Assembly: GCF_000744705.1 (NCBI RefSeq)
Contig: NZ_JQML01000001.1
Span: 5,900,017 to 5,964,016 of the forward strand
Origin: Streptacidiphilus albus JL83
Lineage (GTDB): Bacteria; Actinomycetota; Actinomycetes; Streptomycetales; Streptomycetaceae
Direction: 5' to 3'
DNA: 64,000 nucleotides
Below are positions 17,355 to 27,075 of the stretch, in pieces (position 1 is the stretch's first letter; each line of letters begins with the position of its first letter). Position numbers and translations under genes: made by a program. Under the pieces are notes generated by a model. The model made no database searches. It worked only from the letters and a program-made list of their open reading frames with translations, and had not been told where the DNA came from.

Positions 17355-17389
17355 GGGGCACCCTTCCAACATCGGTGGAAGGGTGCCCC
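17355..17389 (-). promoter_or_regulatory. Hairpin that masks the ribosome site of the DsbA-like gene
   Basis: Perfect 14-bp inverted repeat (arms 17355-17368 and 17376-17389, loop of seven). In the minus-strand transcript the 3' arm holds GGAAGGG and ends one base before ATG 17353. Folding would block initiation; as DNA it could equally be an operator. Confidence 0.6.
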
Positions 17390-17475
17390 GGTGACACGGC
17401 GGCGGGCCCGCGCATTCGCCCACCTGGAGTACCGGACCCGGTCACGCGTTCGGGCGCGGGTGCGCCCGTCCGGCG

Positions 17476-18207
17476 TCAGCTGCCGGTGCTGCTGCTCGCG
17501 GAGGCCGGCGGCAGGTGGATCGCGTTGGTCAGCCAGTCGAAGTACATGGCCCCGGAGACCACCAGGCTGATGACGCCGACGGCGAGCGCGCCCCAGGCCA
17601 CGGCGCGGACCCAGGCCGGCAGCTCCTTGGCGGCCAGGAACCGGCCGGTGAACAGGACCACGACGGCGACCACCAGGGCCACCGCGGCGAAGGCGCCGTT
17701 GGTCAGCGCGACCTTGTGCCACGGGTCGGTGTACTCGGCGGCGAGCTGGACCGAGCTCGCCTTGCCGGACGAGTTGATGCCGCCGATGAGGTTCTCGCGC
17801 TGGTAGATCATGCTGCTCAGCCAGGTGCCGGTCAGCGAGGCCAGGCCGAGGACGGCGGCGGCCACGGCGAAGGCGCCGCCGACGACGCCCTTGGAGACCT
17901 CGCCCTGGGTGAGCGCCTCCAGCTCCTCGTCGGTCAGGTCCTCGACGGGCTTGTCCTCGGGGCTGAGCTGGCTGTGCGGGCGCGGGGCCCAGACCTGGCC
18001 GACCGGGGCGGCGGGCTTGAAGCCCTCGTCGGTCTTGGTCAGAGCCTGGGTGGCGGGGCCGGTCACCGCGGTGGCGGCGGCGAGGGCGAGTGTCGGGTCG
18101 GCGACGACGGCGGGCTCGACCGGGGCGGGGGGCTCGACAAGGGCCTCACGGGGATCCGTGGGCTTCGAGGCGTCATTGGGGTTAGTGGTGGGCATGTGCG
18201 GCACCAT
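17476..18207 (-). CDS. Membrane protein of unknown function next to accD
   Basis: 243 aa. The N-terminal ~115 residues are Ala/Pro/Thr-rich and probably cytoplasmic, ending with an acidic patch (EDLTDEELEALTQGE). Four hydrophobic segments follow: GGAFAVAAAVLGLASLTG, GAFAAVALVVAVVVLFTG, AWGALAVGVISLVVSGAM, and a weaker last turn. The ATG at 18207 has GGAG seven bases upstream; ATG 18195 is an alternative. I do not recognise an enzymatic motif. It is divergent from accD and separated from it by about 280 bases without a gene. Confidence 0.8.
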   Translation of the reverse strand: MVPHMPTTNPNDASKPTDPREALVEPPAPVEPAVVADPTLALAAATAVTGPATQALTKTDEGFKPAAPVGQVWAPRPHSQLSPEDKPVEDLTDEELEALTQGEVSKGVVGGAFAVAAAVLGLASLTGTWLSSMIYQRENLIGGINSSGKASSVQLAAEYTDPWHKVALTNGAFAAVALVVAVVVLFTGRFLAAKELPAWVRAVAWGALAVGVISLVVSGAMYFDWLTNAIHLPPASASSSTGS

Positions 18208-18484
18208 AGTGGCGCTCCATGAAAAGCGGATGAACCTTTCAAAGATCCCGTTTGAGCGGTCCCCACAAAACCGGCCCGGTCTGCGGGCCCCACCGGCCCG
18301 GTGCGGGGTGGTACCGGGCGTGCTCCTGTTCAGCTTCGCCATGGAATCGCGTCAGGTGTTGTACGGAACCGACTGCCTGTTTGAGGGGGTCCTCCTCGTA
18401 GTGTCGTAAGGGTGAGCTGGACCGCTCTTCCTGCAGCGGCCCGGTTGCGAGCCTGACCTGGACAGACATGGAGTGCTGAAGAAG

Positions 18485-20125
18485 ATGACCGTTCTGCGTG
18501 AGGCAACGGCGGCGCCGGTGGCGGCCGAGGCAGCTCAGACATCTGTCGCACCTGCTCAGGTCCGCTTGTCGGGAGGCGACAGTCGCGGGCGCGTCGCGGA
18601 GCTGCGTGCGATCCAGGAGCAGGTCCTGGCGGGCCCCAGCGAGCGGGCGACCGAGGCGCAGCACGCCAAGGGCAAGCTGACCGCACGCGAGCGGATCGCG
18701 CTGCTGCTGGACGAGGGCACCTTCAACGAGGTCGAGCCGCTGCGCCGGCACCGGGCGACCGGCTTCGGCCTGGAGGCCAAGAGGCCCTACAGCGACGGTG
18801 TGATCACCGGCTGGGGCTCGGTCCACGGCCGTCCGGTCTTCGTCTACGCCCATGACTTCCGGATCTTCGGCGGCGCGCTCGGCGAGGCCCATGCCCAGAA
18901 GATCCACAAGATCATGGACATGGCCATCTCCGCCGGTGCGCCCCTGATCTCGCTGAACGACGGCGCCGGCGCCCGGATCCAGGAGGGCGTCACCGCCCTG
19001 GCCGGCTACGGCGGCATCTTCCAGCGCAACACCCGCGCCTCGGGCGTGATCCCGCAGATCAGCGTGATGCTCGGCCCCTGCGCCGGCGGCGCGGCCTACT
19101 CGCCGGCGCTGACCGACTTCGTCTTCATGGTCCGCGAGACCTCGCAGATGTTCATCACCGGCCCGGACGTGGTCCAGGCCGTCACCGGCGAGAAGATCTC
19201 CCAGAACGGCCTCGGCGGCGCCGACGTCCACTCCGAGGTCTCCGGCGTCTCCCACTTCGCCTACGACGACGAGCGGACCTGCCTGGAGGAGGTCCGGTTC
19301 CTGCTGTCGATGCTGCCGCAGAACAACCGCGAGACCCCGCCGAACGAGCCCACCGAGGACCCGGCCGACCGCCGCTGCGAGGCGCTGCTGGACCTGGTCC
19401 CGGCCGACGGCAACCGGCCCTACGACATGCGGAAGGTGATCGAGGAGATCGCCGACGACGGCCAGTACATGGAGGTCCACGAGCGCTGGGCCACCAATGT
19501 GATCGTCGCGCTGACCCGGCTCGACGGCCAGGTCGTGGGCATCGTCGCCAACCAGCCGCAGTCCCTGGCCGGCGTCCTGGACATCCACGCCTCCGAGAAG
19601 GCCGCGCGCTTCGTCCAGATGTGCGACGCCTTCAACATCCCGCTGGTCACCCTGCTCGACGTCCCCGGCTTCCTGCCCGGCGTCGACCAGGAGCACGGCG
19701 GCATCATCCGCCACGGCGCCAAGCTGCTGTACGCGTACTGCAACGCCACCGTGCCGCGCATCCAGCTGATCCTGCGCAAGGCCTACGGCGGCGCCTACAT
19801 CGTCATGGACTCGCGCTCCGTCGGCGCCGACCTCTCCTACGCCTGGCCCACCAACGAGATCGCGGTGATGGGCGCCGAGGGCGCGGCCAACGTGATCTTC
19901 CGCCGGGAGATCGCCGCCGCCGACGACCCCGAGGCCAAGCGGGCGCAGATGGTCAAGCAGTACAAGGACGAGCTGATGCACCCCTACTACGCCGCCGAGC
20001 GCGGCCTGGTGGACGACGTCATCGACCCGGCCGCCACCCGCACCGTCCTGATCCGCTCGCTGCAGATGCTCCGCAGCAAGCACGCCGACCTGCCGCAGCG
20101 CAAGCACGGCAACCCGCCGCAGTAG
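18485..20125 (+). CDS. accD: Acyl-CoA carboxylase beta (carboxyltransferase) subunit
   Basis: 546 aa. It transfers CO2 from biotin to acetyl- or propionyl-CoA, giving malonyl- or methylmalonyl-CoA, the extender units for fatty acid and polyketide synthesis. Two crotonase-fold halves are visible. The acyl-CoA oxyanion loop is at LNDGAGARIQEGV and GPCAGGAAYSP in the first half, and the biotin-side loop at DVPGFLPGVDQEHGG and LRKAYGGAYIVM in the second. Length and motifs match actinobacterial PccB/AccB proteins. ATG 18485 is used; GTG 18473 is possible. The epsilon subunit gene follows 55 bases later. The biotinylated alpha subunit is not in the window. Confidence 0.95.
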   Translation: MTVLREATAAPVAAEAAQTSVAPAQVRLSGGDSRGRVAELRAIQEQVLAGPSERATEAQHAKGKLTARERIALLLDEGTFNEVEPLRRHRATGFGLEAKRPYSDGVITGWGSVHGRPVFVYAHDFRIFGGALGEAHAQKIHKIMDMAISAGAPLISLNDGAGARIQEGVTALAGYGGIFQRNTRASGVIPQISVMLGPCAGGAAYSPALTDFVFMVRETSQMFITGPDVVQAVTGEKISQNGLGGADVHSEVSGVSHFAYDDERTCLEEVRFLLSMLPQNNRETPPNEPTEDPADRRCEALLDLVPADGNRPYDMRKVIEEIADDGQYMEVHERWATNVIVALTRLDGQVVGIVANQPQSLAGVLDIHASEKAARFVQMCDAFNIPLVTLLDVPGFLPGVDQEHGGIIRHGAKLLYAYCNATVPRIQLILRKAYGGAYIVMDSRSVGADLSYAWPTNEIAVMGAEGAANVIFRREIAAADDPEAKRAQMVKQYKDELMHPYYAAERGLVDDVIDPAATRTVLIRSLQMLRSKHADLPQRKHGNPPQ

Positions 20126-20180
20126 CGGCTCCCAGTTCCAGCAGTCCTTCGGACCGAACAGCAGTGACAAGGAGAACGAC

Positions 20181-20396
20181 GTGACCACCGCCATCGCACC
20201 GTCCGCGGATCCTCTGGTCCGCGTGGTCAAGGGAGAGCTCGCCGACGAGGAGCTGGCGGCGCTCACCGCCGTCCTGCTCGCCCGTGCGGCCTCGGGCCCG
20301 GGCAGTCCCAAGGGTCAGGCCGGCAAGGCCCAGGCCCGCTGGCAGCGCCCCGAGCGGCGCCCCGACTACCGCTCGCCGGTCAGCTGGCACAGCTGA
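20181..20396 (+). CDS. accE: Acyl-CoA carboxylase epsilon subunit
   Basis: 71 aa, GTG start after AAGGAGAACGAC. Actinobacterial epsilon subunits are small, poorly conserved proteins that bind the beta subunit and raise carboxylase activity. Here the VRVVKGELADEELAALTAVL helix and the WQRPERRPDYRSPVSWHS tail are the recognisable parts. It directly follows the beta subunit gene, as in other streptomycetes. Confidence 0.93.
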   Translation: MTTAIAPSADPLVRVVKGELADEELAALTAVLLARAASGPGSPKGQAGKAQARWQRPERRPDYRSPVSWHS

Positions 20397-20411
20397 GCAG
20401 CGCGTCGACCT

Positions 20412-20451
20412 GACTGTGCGGCGGCACCCGTCCGGGTGCCGCCGCACAGTC
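20412..20451. terminator. Bidirectional terminator between accE and the chitinase
   Basis: Perfect 19-bp stem (20412-20430 with 20433-20451) in the convergent gap; very stable, no T-run. Confidence 0.8.
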
Positions 20452-20468
20452 GTGCCGAGGGTTCCTGC

Positions 20469-21818
20469 TCAGCAGGGGCCGTCCTTGGTCCAGACGCCGG
20501 CCTGGCCGCCGGGGAGGTCGTTCTGGGTCCACCACTTGGCGGTCCAGTCACTGCCGTTGTAGCTGACGACGCTGCCGCCGGTGTAGGCGGTGGTGGAGCT
20601 CCAGGCCGCCGCCGTGCAGCCGCCGCCGGCCGGGGCGGAGGCGGAGGCGGACGGGGACGGGGACGCCGAGGCCGACGAACTGGGCGAAGAACTGGGCGAC
20701 GAGCTCGGGCCGGTCGAGGGGCCGGTCGACGGGCTGGACGACGGTGCCGCGCTGGCGCTGGCGCTGGCGGTCGGGCCGGTGACCGGCGGGGTGGCGCCGG
20801 CGAACAGCACGCTGTACTTGGTGAAGTCCCACGGCTGCTGCGGAACGCTGCTGCAGGTGCCGGAGGTCTGCCCGTTGTCGTCGGCCGGGGTGCACTGCTG
20901 GTCGCGGTTGACCGACCAGTTGGTGTAGCGGGCGAGGCCGACCGACTCGGCGAAGTTGAGCACGGTCTGGAAGTCCGACTGGTAGAAGTACTCGCCGGTG
21001 TCGGAGCGGCCGTTCATCATCGAGACGCCCTCGTGGGCGTAGGCCTGGGCCGAGGTCCAACCGAAGGTGTTCATCAGGATGGTGTTGAAGGCCTGGAGCG
21101 CGGAGATCTCCGAGGCCGCGCCGTTGAAGCCGCCGTCGAAGGGCATGATCGAGAAGTTGTTCGGGGTGAAGCCGTCGGCCTTGGCCTGGAGCAGCATCTG
21201 GGTGCCGAACCAGCCGGTGCCGGCCGCGGTGCCGGGGGTGGTCACCGAGACGTAGAGGCCCGGGTCCTCCTGCTGGAGGATCTGCGCGGCGCCGATCTCG
21301 TTGGCGACGGCGGTGGCGTTCTCGTACTCCGGCTCCTCCAGGTCGAAGTCGATGGCGTGCAGCCCGTAGGTGGTGATCACCTGCTGGTAGGCGGCGGCGG
21401 TCGCCTGCGGGGTACCGCAGACCTGGCCGAGCTTGGTGCCGCCGTAGCCGCCGATGGAGACCGAGACGTCGCCGCCGGCCGCGCGGATCGAGGAGATCAT
21501 CGCCGCGACGGTGGTGTCGCTGGACACCGGGTTGGTACCGCCCCAGGTCGGGGTGCAGCCACCGCTGTCGGGGGCGAGGACGAACGCGAGCTGGAACGCC
21601 TTGATGCCGGTCGCGGCCATGACCGCGGTGGGGTTCGGCGGGTTGTTGTCGAGCGGCATCAGGTAGGGCGCGGCGGCGTACCAGTTGCTGCTGAGCGCGG
21701 TGGTGGTGGCGGTCGTGTCGGCCTGGGCGCTGCCGCCGGCCAGGGCGGTGAGGCCGGTGGCCACGAGACCGGCCGCGGCGATCGCGGCCAGCGCGCGTGA
21801 CGGGGTGAAGCGGAACAC
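20469..21818 (-). CDS. Secreted GH18 chitinase with C-terminal chitin-binding module
   Basis: 449 aa. The signal peptide covers about residues 1-33 (cleavage near AQADT). The GH18 barrel holds YGLHAIDFDLEEPEY, where DFDLE is the catalytic strand. The first Asp of the standard DxxDxDxE motif is His here, as in some actinobacterial GH18 proteins. A long Ser/Pro/Ala/Thr linker follows, then a CBM5/12-type module (AWSSTTAYTGGSVVSYNG, then AKWWTQN and the final Cys). It should degrade chitin outside the cell. Two 12-bp repeats at 21904-21927 upstream match the DasR/chitinase control element, so induction by chitin breakdown products is likely. Confidence 0.93.
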   Translation of the reverse strand: MFRFTPSRALAAIAAAGLVATGLTALAGGSAQADTTATTTALSSNWYAAAPYLMPLDNNPPNPTAVMAATGIKAFQLAFVLAPDSGGCTPTWGGTNPVSSDTTVAAMISSIRAAGGDVSVSIGGYGGTKLGQVCGTPQATAAAYQQVITTYGLHAIDFDLEEPEYENATAVANEIGAAQILQQEDPGLYVSVTTPGTAAGTGWFGTQMLLQAKADGFTPNNFSIMPFDGGFNGAASEISALQAFNTILMNTFGWTSAQAYAHEGVSMMNGRSDTGEYFYQSDFQTVLNFAESVGLARYTNWSVNRDQQCTPADDNGQTSGTCSSVPQQPWDFTKYSVLFAGATPPVTGPTASASASAAPSSSPSTGPSTGPSSSPSSSPSSSASASPSPSASASAPAGGGCTAAAWSSTTAYTGGSVVSYNGSDWTAKWWTQNDLPGGQAGVWTKDGPC

Positions 21819-21903
21819 AGCTGCTCCTCGTGGGGGAGAGGAAGGGAGGTCTGTACCGAGCGCGGCCCACGATGCTGGAGGTTACCTGGGTGCGTCAATA
21901 GAG

Positions 21904-21927
21904 TGGACTAGACCTAGGACTAGACCA
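21904..21927 (-). promoter_or_regulatory. Tandem 12-bp chitinase operators (DasR-type)
   Basis: TGGACTAGACCT (21904-21915) is followed directly by AGGACTAGACCA (21916-21927). Both resemble the dre/chitinase repeat TGGTCTAGACCA; the second differs mainly by A for T in the left half. A TTGACG -35-like box lies next to them on the minus strand at 21898-21893, about 80 bases before the chitinase start. Confidence 0.75.
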
Positions 21928-21958
21928 AATTCGAGTTGATGATCTCTTAAGGCGCAGC

Positions 21959-22855
21959 TCAACCGGCAATCAGGAATGCCGCGGTGCCGTTCGCGCCGAA
22001 TGCTCCGGCGTCCGCCGGCAGCGCGGCGAAGACCGCGAACAGCGCCTTGGCCTCGTAGCCGAGGTCCAGTGGGATCCCGTGCCTGGCCCGGAAATCAGCG
22101 GCGAACGCCAGCAGTTCGGGTGTGGTGCGGCCGTAGCCGCCGAAGCAGTGGCCGTCGTCGATCCGCCAGTTGGGCGTGCGCCGGCCGAAGGCCGCCCGCT
22201 GCAGCGCGGCCGTCTCGGCCTCCAGCGGGGCGTGCTTCAGCGCCGCGTGCCCGACCGCGCGCTGGCCCGGGGCGAGTCCGGCCGCCAGCCCGGCGAGCGT
22301 TCCCCCGGTGCCCACCGAGCAGTGCACCACCGAGGCGCCGCAGTCGGCCAGCTCCCGCCCCAGCGCCAGACAGCCGCGCACCCCGGCGGCGTTGCTCCCG
22401 CCCTCGGGGACGACCAGGGCCGGACCGTGGCGCTGCCGCAGCGCGTCCAGCACTTCGGCCGACTCGCGCCGCCGCCAGCTCGCCCGGTCCAGGAAGTCCA
22501 ACTCCATGCCCCAGGCGGCGGCCTGGGTCAGCGAGGGGTTCAGCGGCCGGTCCCGCAGCTCGTCACCGCGCACCACGCCGACCGTCCGCAGCCCCGCCGC
22601 CCGGCCGGCCGCCGCCGTCGCCCGCAGATGGTTGGAGTAGGCGCCGCCGAAGGTCAGCACGGTGGAGTGCCCGGCCGCCCGCGCCTCGGCCAGATTGGGC
22701 AGCAGCTTGCGCCACTTGTTGCCGGGCACGGTCGGGTGCACCAGGTCGTCCCGCTTCAACAGCAGCCGCACCCCGGCCCGTTCCAGCCGCTCGTCGGCCA
22801 GCTCCTGCAGGGGGGACGGGAGACCGGTGCCGTGCCCGTCCGTCCCCCGGCTCAC
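21959..22855 (-). CDS. PLP-dependent D-cysteine desulfhydrase / ACC deaminase family protein
   Basis: 298 aa, fold type II PLP enzyme. The Lys forming the Schiff base is in PGNKWRKLLPN. The substrate/phosphate motifs TFGGAYSNHLRA and SVGTGGTLAGLAAGL are present, and EGGSNAAGVRGCL also fits the family. Members either deaminate 1-aminocyclopropane-1-carboxylate or split D-cysteine; the sequence alone does not decide. GTG 22855 overlaps the stop of the upstream flavin oxidoreductase by four bases, so the two form a coupled operon. Confidence 0.88.
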   Translation of the reverse strand: MSRGTDGHGTGLPSPLQELADERLERAGVRLLLKRDDLVHPTVPGNKWRKLLPNLAEARAAGHSTVLTFGGAYSNHLRATAAAGRAAGLRTVGVVRGDELRDRPLNPSLTQAAAWGMELDFLDRASWRRRESAEVLDALRQRHGPALVVPEGGSNAAGVRGCLALGRELADCGASVVHCSVGTGGTLAGLAAGLAPGQRAVGHAALKHAPLEAETAALQRAAFGRRTPNWRIDDGHCFGGYGRTTPELLAFAADFRARHGIPLDLGYEAKALFAVFAALPADAGAFGANGTAAFLIAG

Positions 22856-23901
22856 CCGATCAGCCCGTACGCCCGCGCCACCAGCTCGTAGGAGTGGAGC
22901 CGCGCCTCGTGCCCGTGGATATTGCTGGTGATCATCAATTCGTCCGCGCCGGTCCGCTTGCGCAGTTCCTCCAGCCCGTCCCGGACCTCGGGCACATCCC
23001 CGATCACCACGTTCGCCAGCCAGCTGTCGACGAACTCGCGCTCGTGCGGGGAGTACGGGTACGCCTCGGCCTCCTCCGGCGTCGGCACCCGGCCCGGACG
23101 CCCGGTCCGCAGCCGCAGCATCGCCAGCGCGCCGGAACCGGCCAGCCGACGGGCCTCCGCCGGGGTGTCCGCGGCCACCGCGCCCACCCCGATCAGCGCG
23201 TAGGGCTCGGCCAGCACCTCCGAGGGACGGAAGGTCTCCCGGTACAGGTCCAGTGCCGGCACCGTGTTCCCGGCGCTGAAGTGGTGCGCGAAGGCGAACG
23301 GCAGCCCCAGCCGCCCGGCCAGCTGCGCACTGAAGCCGGAGGACCCCAGCAGCCAGATCGGCGGCCGCCCGCCCTCGGGCGCGCTCGCCAGCCCCGGCAC
23401 CGCGCGCAGCCGCTCGTACGGGTGGCCGGCCGGGAAGTCCGCGTCCAGGAAGTGGATCAGCTCGGAGAGCTGGCGCGGGAACTCCTCCGCCGTCTCGTCC
23501 AGCAGCCCGCGCCGCAGCGCCCGTGCCGTCGCCTGGTCCGACCCGGGGGCCCGGCCGAGTCCGAGGTCGATCCGTCCGGGATGCAGCGCGTGCAGGGTGC
23601 CGAACTGCTCGGCGATCACCAGCGGCGCGTGGTTCGGCAGCATGACCCCGCCCGATCCCAGCCGGATCGTCCGCGTCGCCGCACCCAGATGGGCCAGCAG
23701 CACCGCCGGGGCGGAGCTGGCGACCCCCGGCATGCCGTGGTGCTCGGCCACCCAGAAGCGGTGGAAGCCCCACTCCTCCGCCCGCTGCGCCAGCTTGGTG
23801 GTCGCGGCGAGCGCCTGGGTCGGGGTGTAACCGTCGCCCACGGTGGCCAGGTCGAGTATCGACAGGGGGGTCGCGGAGGTGGGGACGTCGGCGCTGCTCA
23901 C
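22852..23901 (-). CDS. LLM-class (luciferase-like) flavin oxidoreductase
   Basis: 349 aa TIM-barrel protein of the bacterial luciferase family. Typical segments are the N-terminal strand SILDLATVGDG, FWVAEHHGMPGVAS, TIRLGSGGVMLPNHAPL, and HPGRIDLGLGRAPG. It should use reduced FMN or F420 on an unknown substrate. GTG 23901 has AGGGAG upstream. The next gene, a PLP enzyme, overlaps its end, so a shared pathway is possible. A short tandem repeat lies upstream of its start. Confidence 0.9.
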   Translation of the reverse strand: MSSADVPTSATPLSILDLATVGDGYTPTQALAATTKLAQRAEEWGFHRFWVAEHHGMPGVASSAPAVLLAHLGAATRTIRLGSGGVMLPNHAPLVIAEQFGTLHALHPGRIDLGLGRAPGSDQATARALRRGLLDETAEEFPRQLSELIHFLDADFPAGHPYERLRAVPGLASAPEGGRPPIWLLGSSGFSAQLAGRLGLPFAFAHHFSAGNTVPALDLYRETFRPSEVLAEPYALIGVGAVAADTPAEARRLAGSGALAMLRLRTGRPGRVPTPEEAEAYPYSPHEREFVDSWLANVVIGDVPEVRDGLEELRKRTGADELMITSNIHGHEARLHSYELVARAYGLIG

Positions 23902-23917
23902 GGTGGACTGCTCCCTG

Positions 23918-24011
23918 TTCTGGCCGGGGGTTCTGGCTCGGGGTTCTGACTCGGGGTTCTGACTCGGAGGTTCTGACTCGGAGGTTCTGACTCGGAGGTT
24001 CTGGCTGGAGG
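23918..24011. repeat. Seven-copy tandem repeat of 13-14 bp
   Basis: Units run TTCTGGCCGGGGG, TTCTGGCTCGGGG, TTCTGACTCGGGG, then three identical TTCTGACTCGGAGG and a final TTCTGGCTGGAGG. It sits 17 bases upstream of the flavin oxidoreductase start, in the divergent gap before the GPP34 gene. There are no spacers, so it is not a CRISPR. Copy number may vary between strains. Confidence 0.85.
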
Positions 24012-24140
24012 ACGGACACAGGTGGCAACCGGCCGGCCCCGGGGTCTGTTCCCCGAACCGGAAACCGATCGCCGCCCGGCGACGTTCTCAGTGGTCAGGG
24101 GGCGGGCAGCGGAGTCGGCGCCCGATCATGGGAGGCAGCC

Positions 24141-24836
24141 GTGCCCGGACCGCTCACCACTCTCCCCGAGGACCTGCTGCTGCTCTGCGCCGACCCGGCC
24201 GACGGGCGGCTGACCTGGCCGTCCGGCCTGCCCTACGCCCTGGCCGGCGCCGTTCTGGCCGAGCTGCTGGACGCCGGCGGGTTCGCCCTCGACGGCCGCC
24301 GGCTGATCGCGCTGCCGGGCGTCCCGACCGCGCCGCTGCCGAACCCCGCGCTGGAGCAGGCCCGGCGCGAGGTCGATACCCTGCTGGGGCGGAACGGACG
24401 GACCGGCGTCCCCCGGGTGCTGCGCCGGCTGCACGCGGTCGGCGGTCGCCGGTTGCACCTGGACTCGCTGGTGGCGCACGGACTGGTGCGGACCGACGCG
24501 CGGCGCGTCCTGGGATTCATCCCGGTGAAGCGCTACCACGCGGTCGACCCCGGCCTCCGCAACGACCGGCTCGCGCTGCTGGACGCGATCCTCCGCACCG
24601 ACGGCCCGCGGCTGACCGTCCAGGACGGCCGCCCCGACCTCGACCCCCACACCCGCGCCTGCCAACTCACCGCCCTGGCCGGCAGCTGCGCCCTGGGCCG
24701 CAGCCTCTACCCGGGCGTCGGCAACCCGATCCGCCGCCGCCTCGACGAGATCGTCCGCGCCGACCCCCTCGCCCACGCCGTCCGCGAGGCGATCCGCGAA
24801 GCCCACGACACGGCCGCAGCCGCGGCCTCCGGCTGA
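24141..24836 (+). CDS. GPP34 (GOLPH3/Vps74-like) family protein
   Basis: 231 aa. It begins with LPEDLLLLCADPADG, the usual N-terminal helix of GPP34 proteins, followed by LAGAVLAELLDAGG, the GRRLIAL strand and the RYHAVDP region. In eukaryotes this fold binds phosphatidylinositol 4-phosphate and glycosyltransferases. Actinobacteria carry many copies of unknown function, probably membrane-associated. GTG 24141 follows GGAGG at five bases. It stands alone before the tRNA gene. Confidence 0.88.
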   Translation: MPGPLTTLPEDLLLLCADPADGRLTWPSGLPYALAGAVLAELLDAGGFALDGRRLIALPGVPTAPLPNPALEQARREVDTLLGRNGRTGVPRVLRRLHAVGGRRLHLDSLVAHGLVRTDARRVLGFIPVKRYHAVDPGLRNDRLALLDAILRTDGPRLTVQDGRPDLDPHTRACQLTALAGSCALGRSLYPGVGNPIRRRLDEIVRADPLAHAVREAIREAHDTAAAAASG

Positions 24837-24933
24837 GCGGGCCGCGAGCGCGGGGCTGGTCATCAGCACCCGCGCAGGTCAGGTAGTATTTCTGTCGTGC
24901 CCAGGGAAAGCGCAAGCTTCCACCGGGCACTAA

Positions 24934-25007
24934 GCGCCGCTAGCTCAGTTGGTTAGAGCAGCTGACTCTTAATCAGCGGGTCCGGGGTTCGAGTCCCTGG
25001 CGGCGCA
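24934..25007 (+). tRNA. tRNA-Lys (CTT)
   Basis: Acceptor arms GCGCCGC (24934-24940) and GCGGCGC (25000-25006) pair. The D-arm GCTCAGTTGGTTAGAGC, the anticodon stem GCTGA/TCAGC with loop CTCTTAA, and the T-loop TTCGAGT are all present. Anticodon CTT reads AAG. The 3' CCA is not encoded. Confidence 0.97.
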
Positions 25008-25023
25008 CCCTGAAGAAGTACCC

Positions 25024-25066
25024 AGACCTGGGCCTTCTCGCTTCGGCGAGAGGGCCCAGGTCTTTT
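25024..25066 (+). terminator. Rho-independent terminator after tRNA-Lys
   Basis: 18-bp stem (25024-25041 with 25046-25063, one G-T pair) with a TTCG loop, followed by a run of five T (25062-25066). The next 218 bases, to the FAAL start, hold no recognisable gene. Confidence 0.9.
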
Positions 25067-25284
25067 TGGTCCCGTGGTGGGAGGCCGGCGTACGGCCGGC
25101 GCCAGGACCCTCGAACGGCCCCGTCCGGACCGCGCGGCAGCGGACGGCTCCGCTCCGGCAGCGGTCACCGCTCCCCCGTCGTTGCGCGAGGGCTCGACCA
25201 GGTGTCAAGCCCCTGGTTACAGACTGAGACGGAGCCAGGGAGAAGCCATGTCTTGGACAGGAACGCCGACAGGGGAGTTGAGCG

Positions 25285-27071
<1,787 letters not shown>

Positions 27072-27075
<4 letters not shown>

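Noticed and set aside
23918..24011. CRISPR-like array
   Set aside because: Units of 13-14 bp are directly adjacent with no spacers and no cas genes nearby. The same holds for 46156-46230.
24953..25168. Minus-strand ORF over the tRNA gene (ends GTRTPDPLIKSQLL)
   Set aside because: This is the well-known false ORF produced by reading a tRNA gene backwards.
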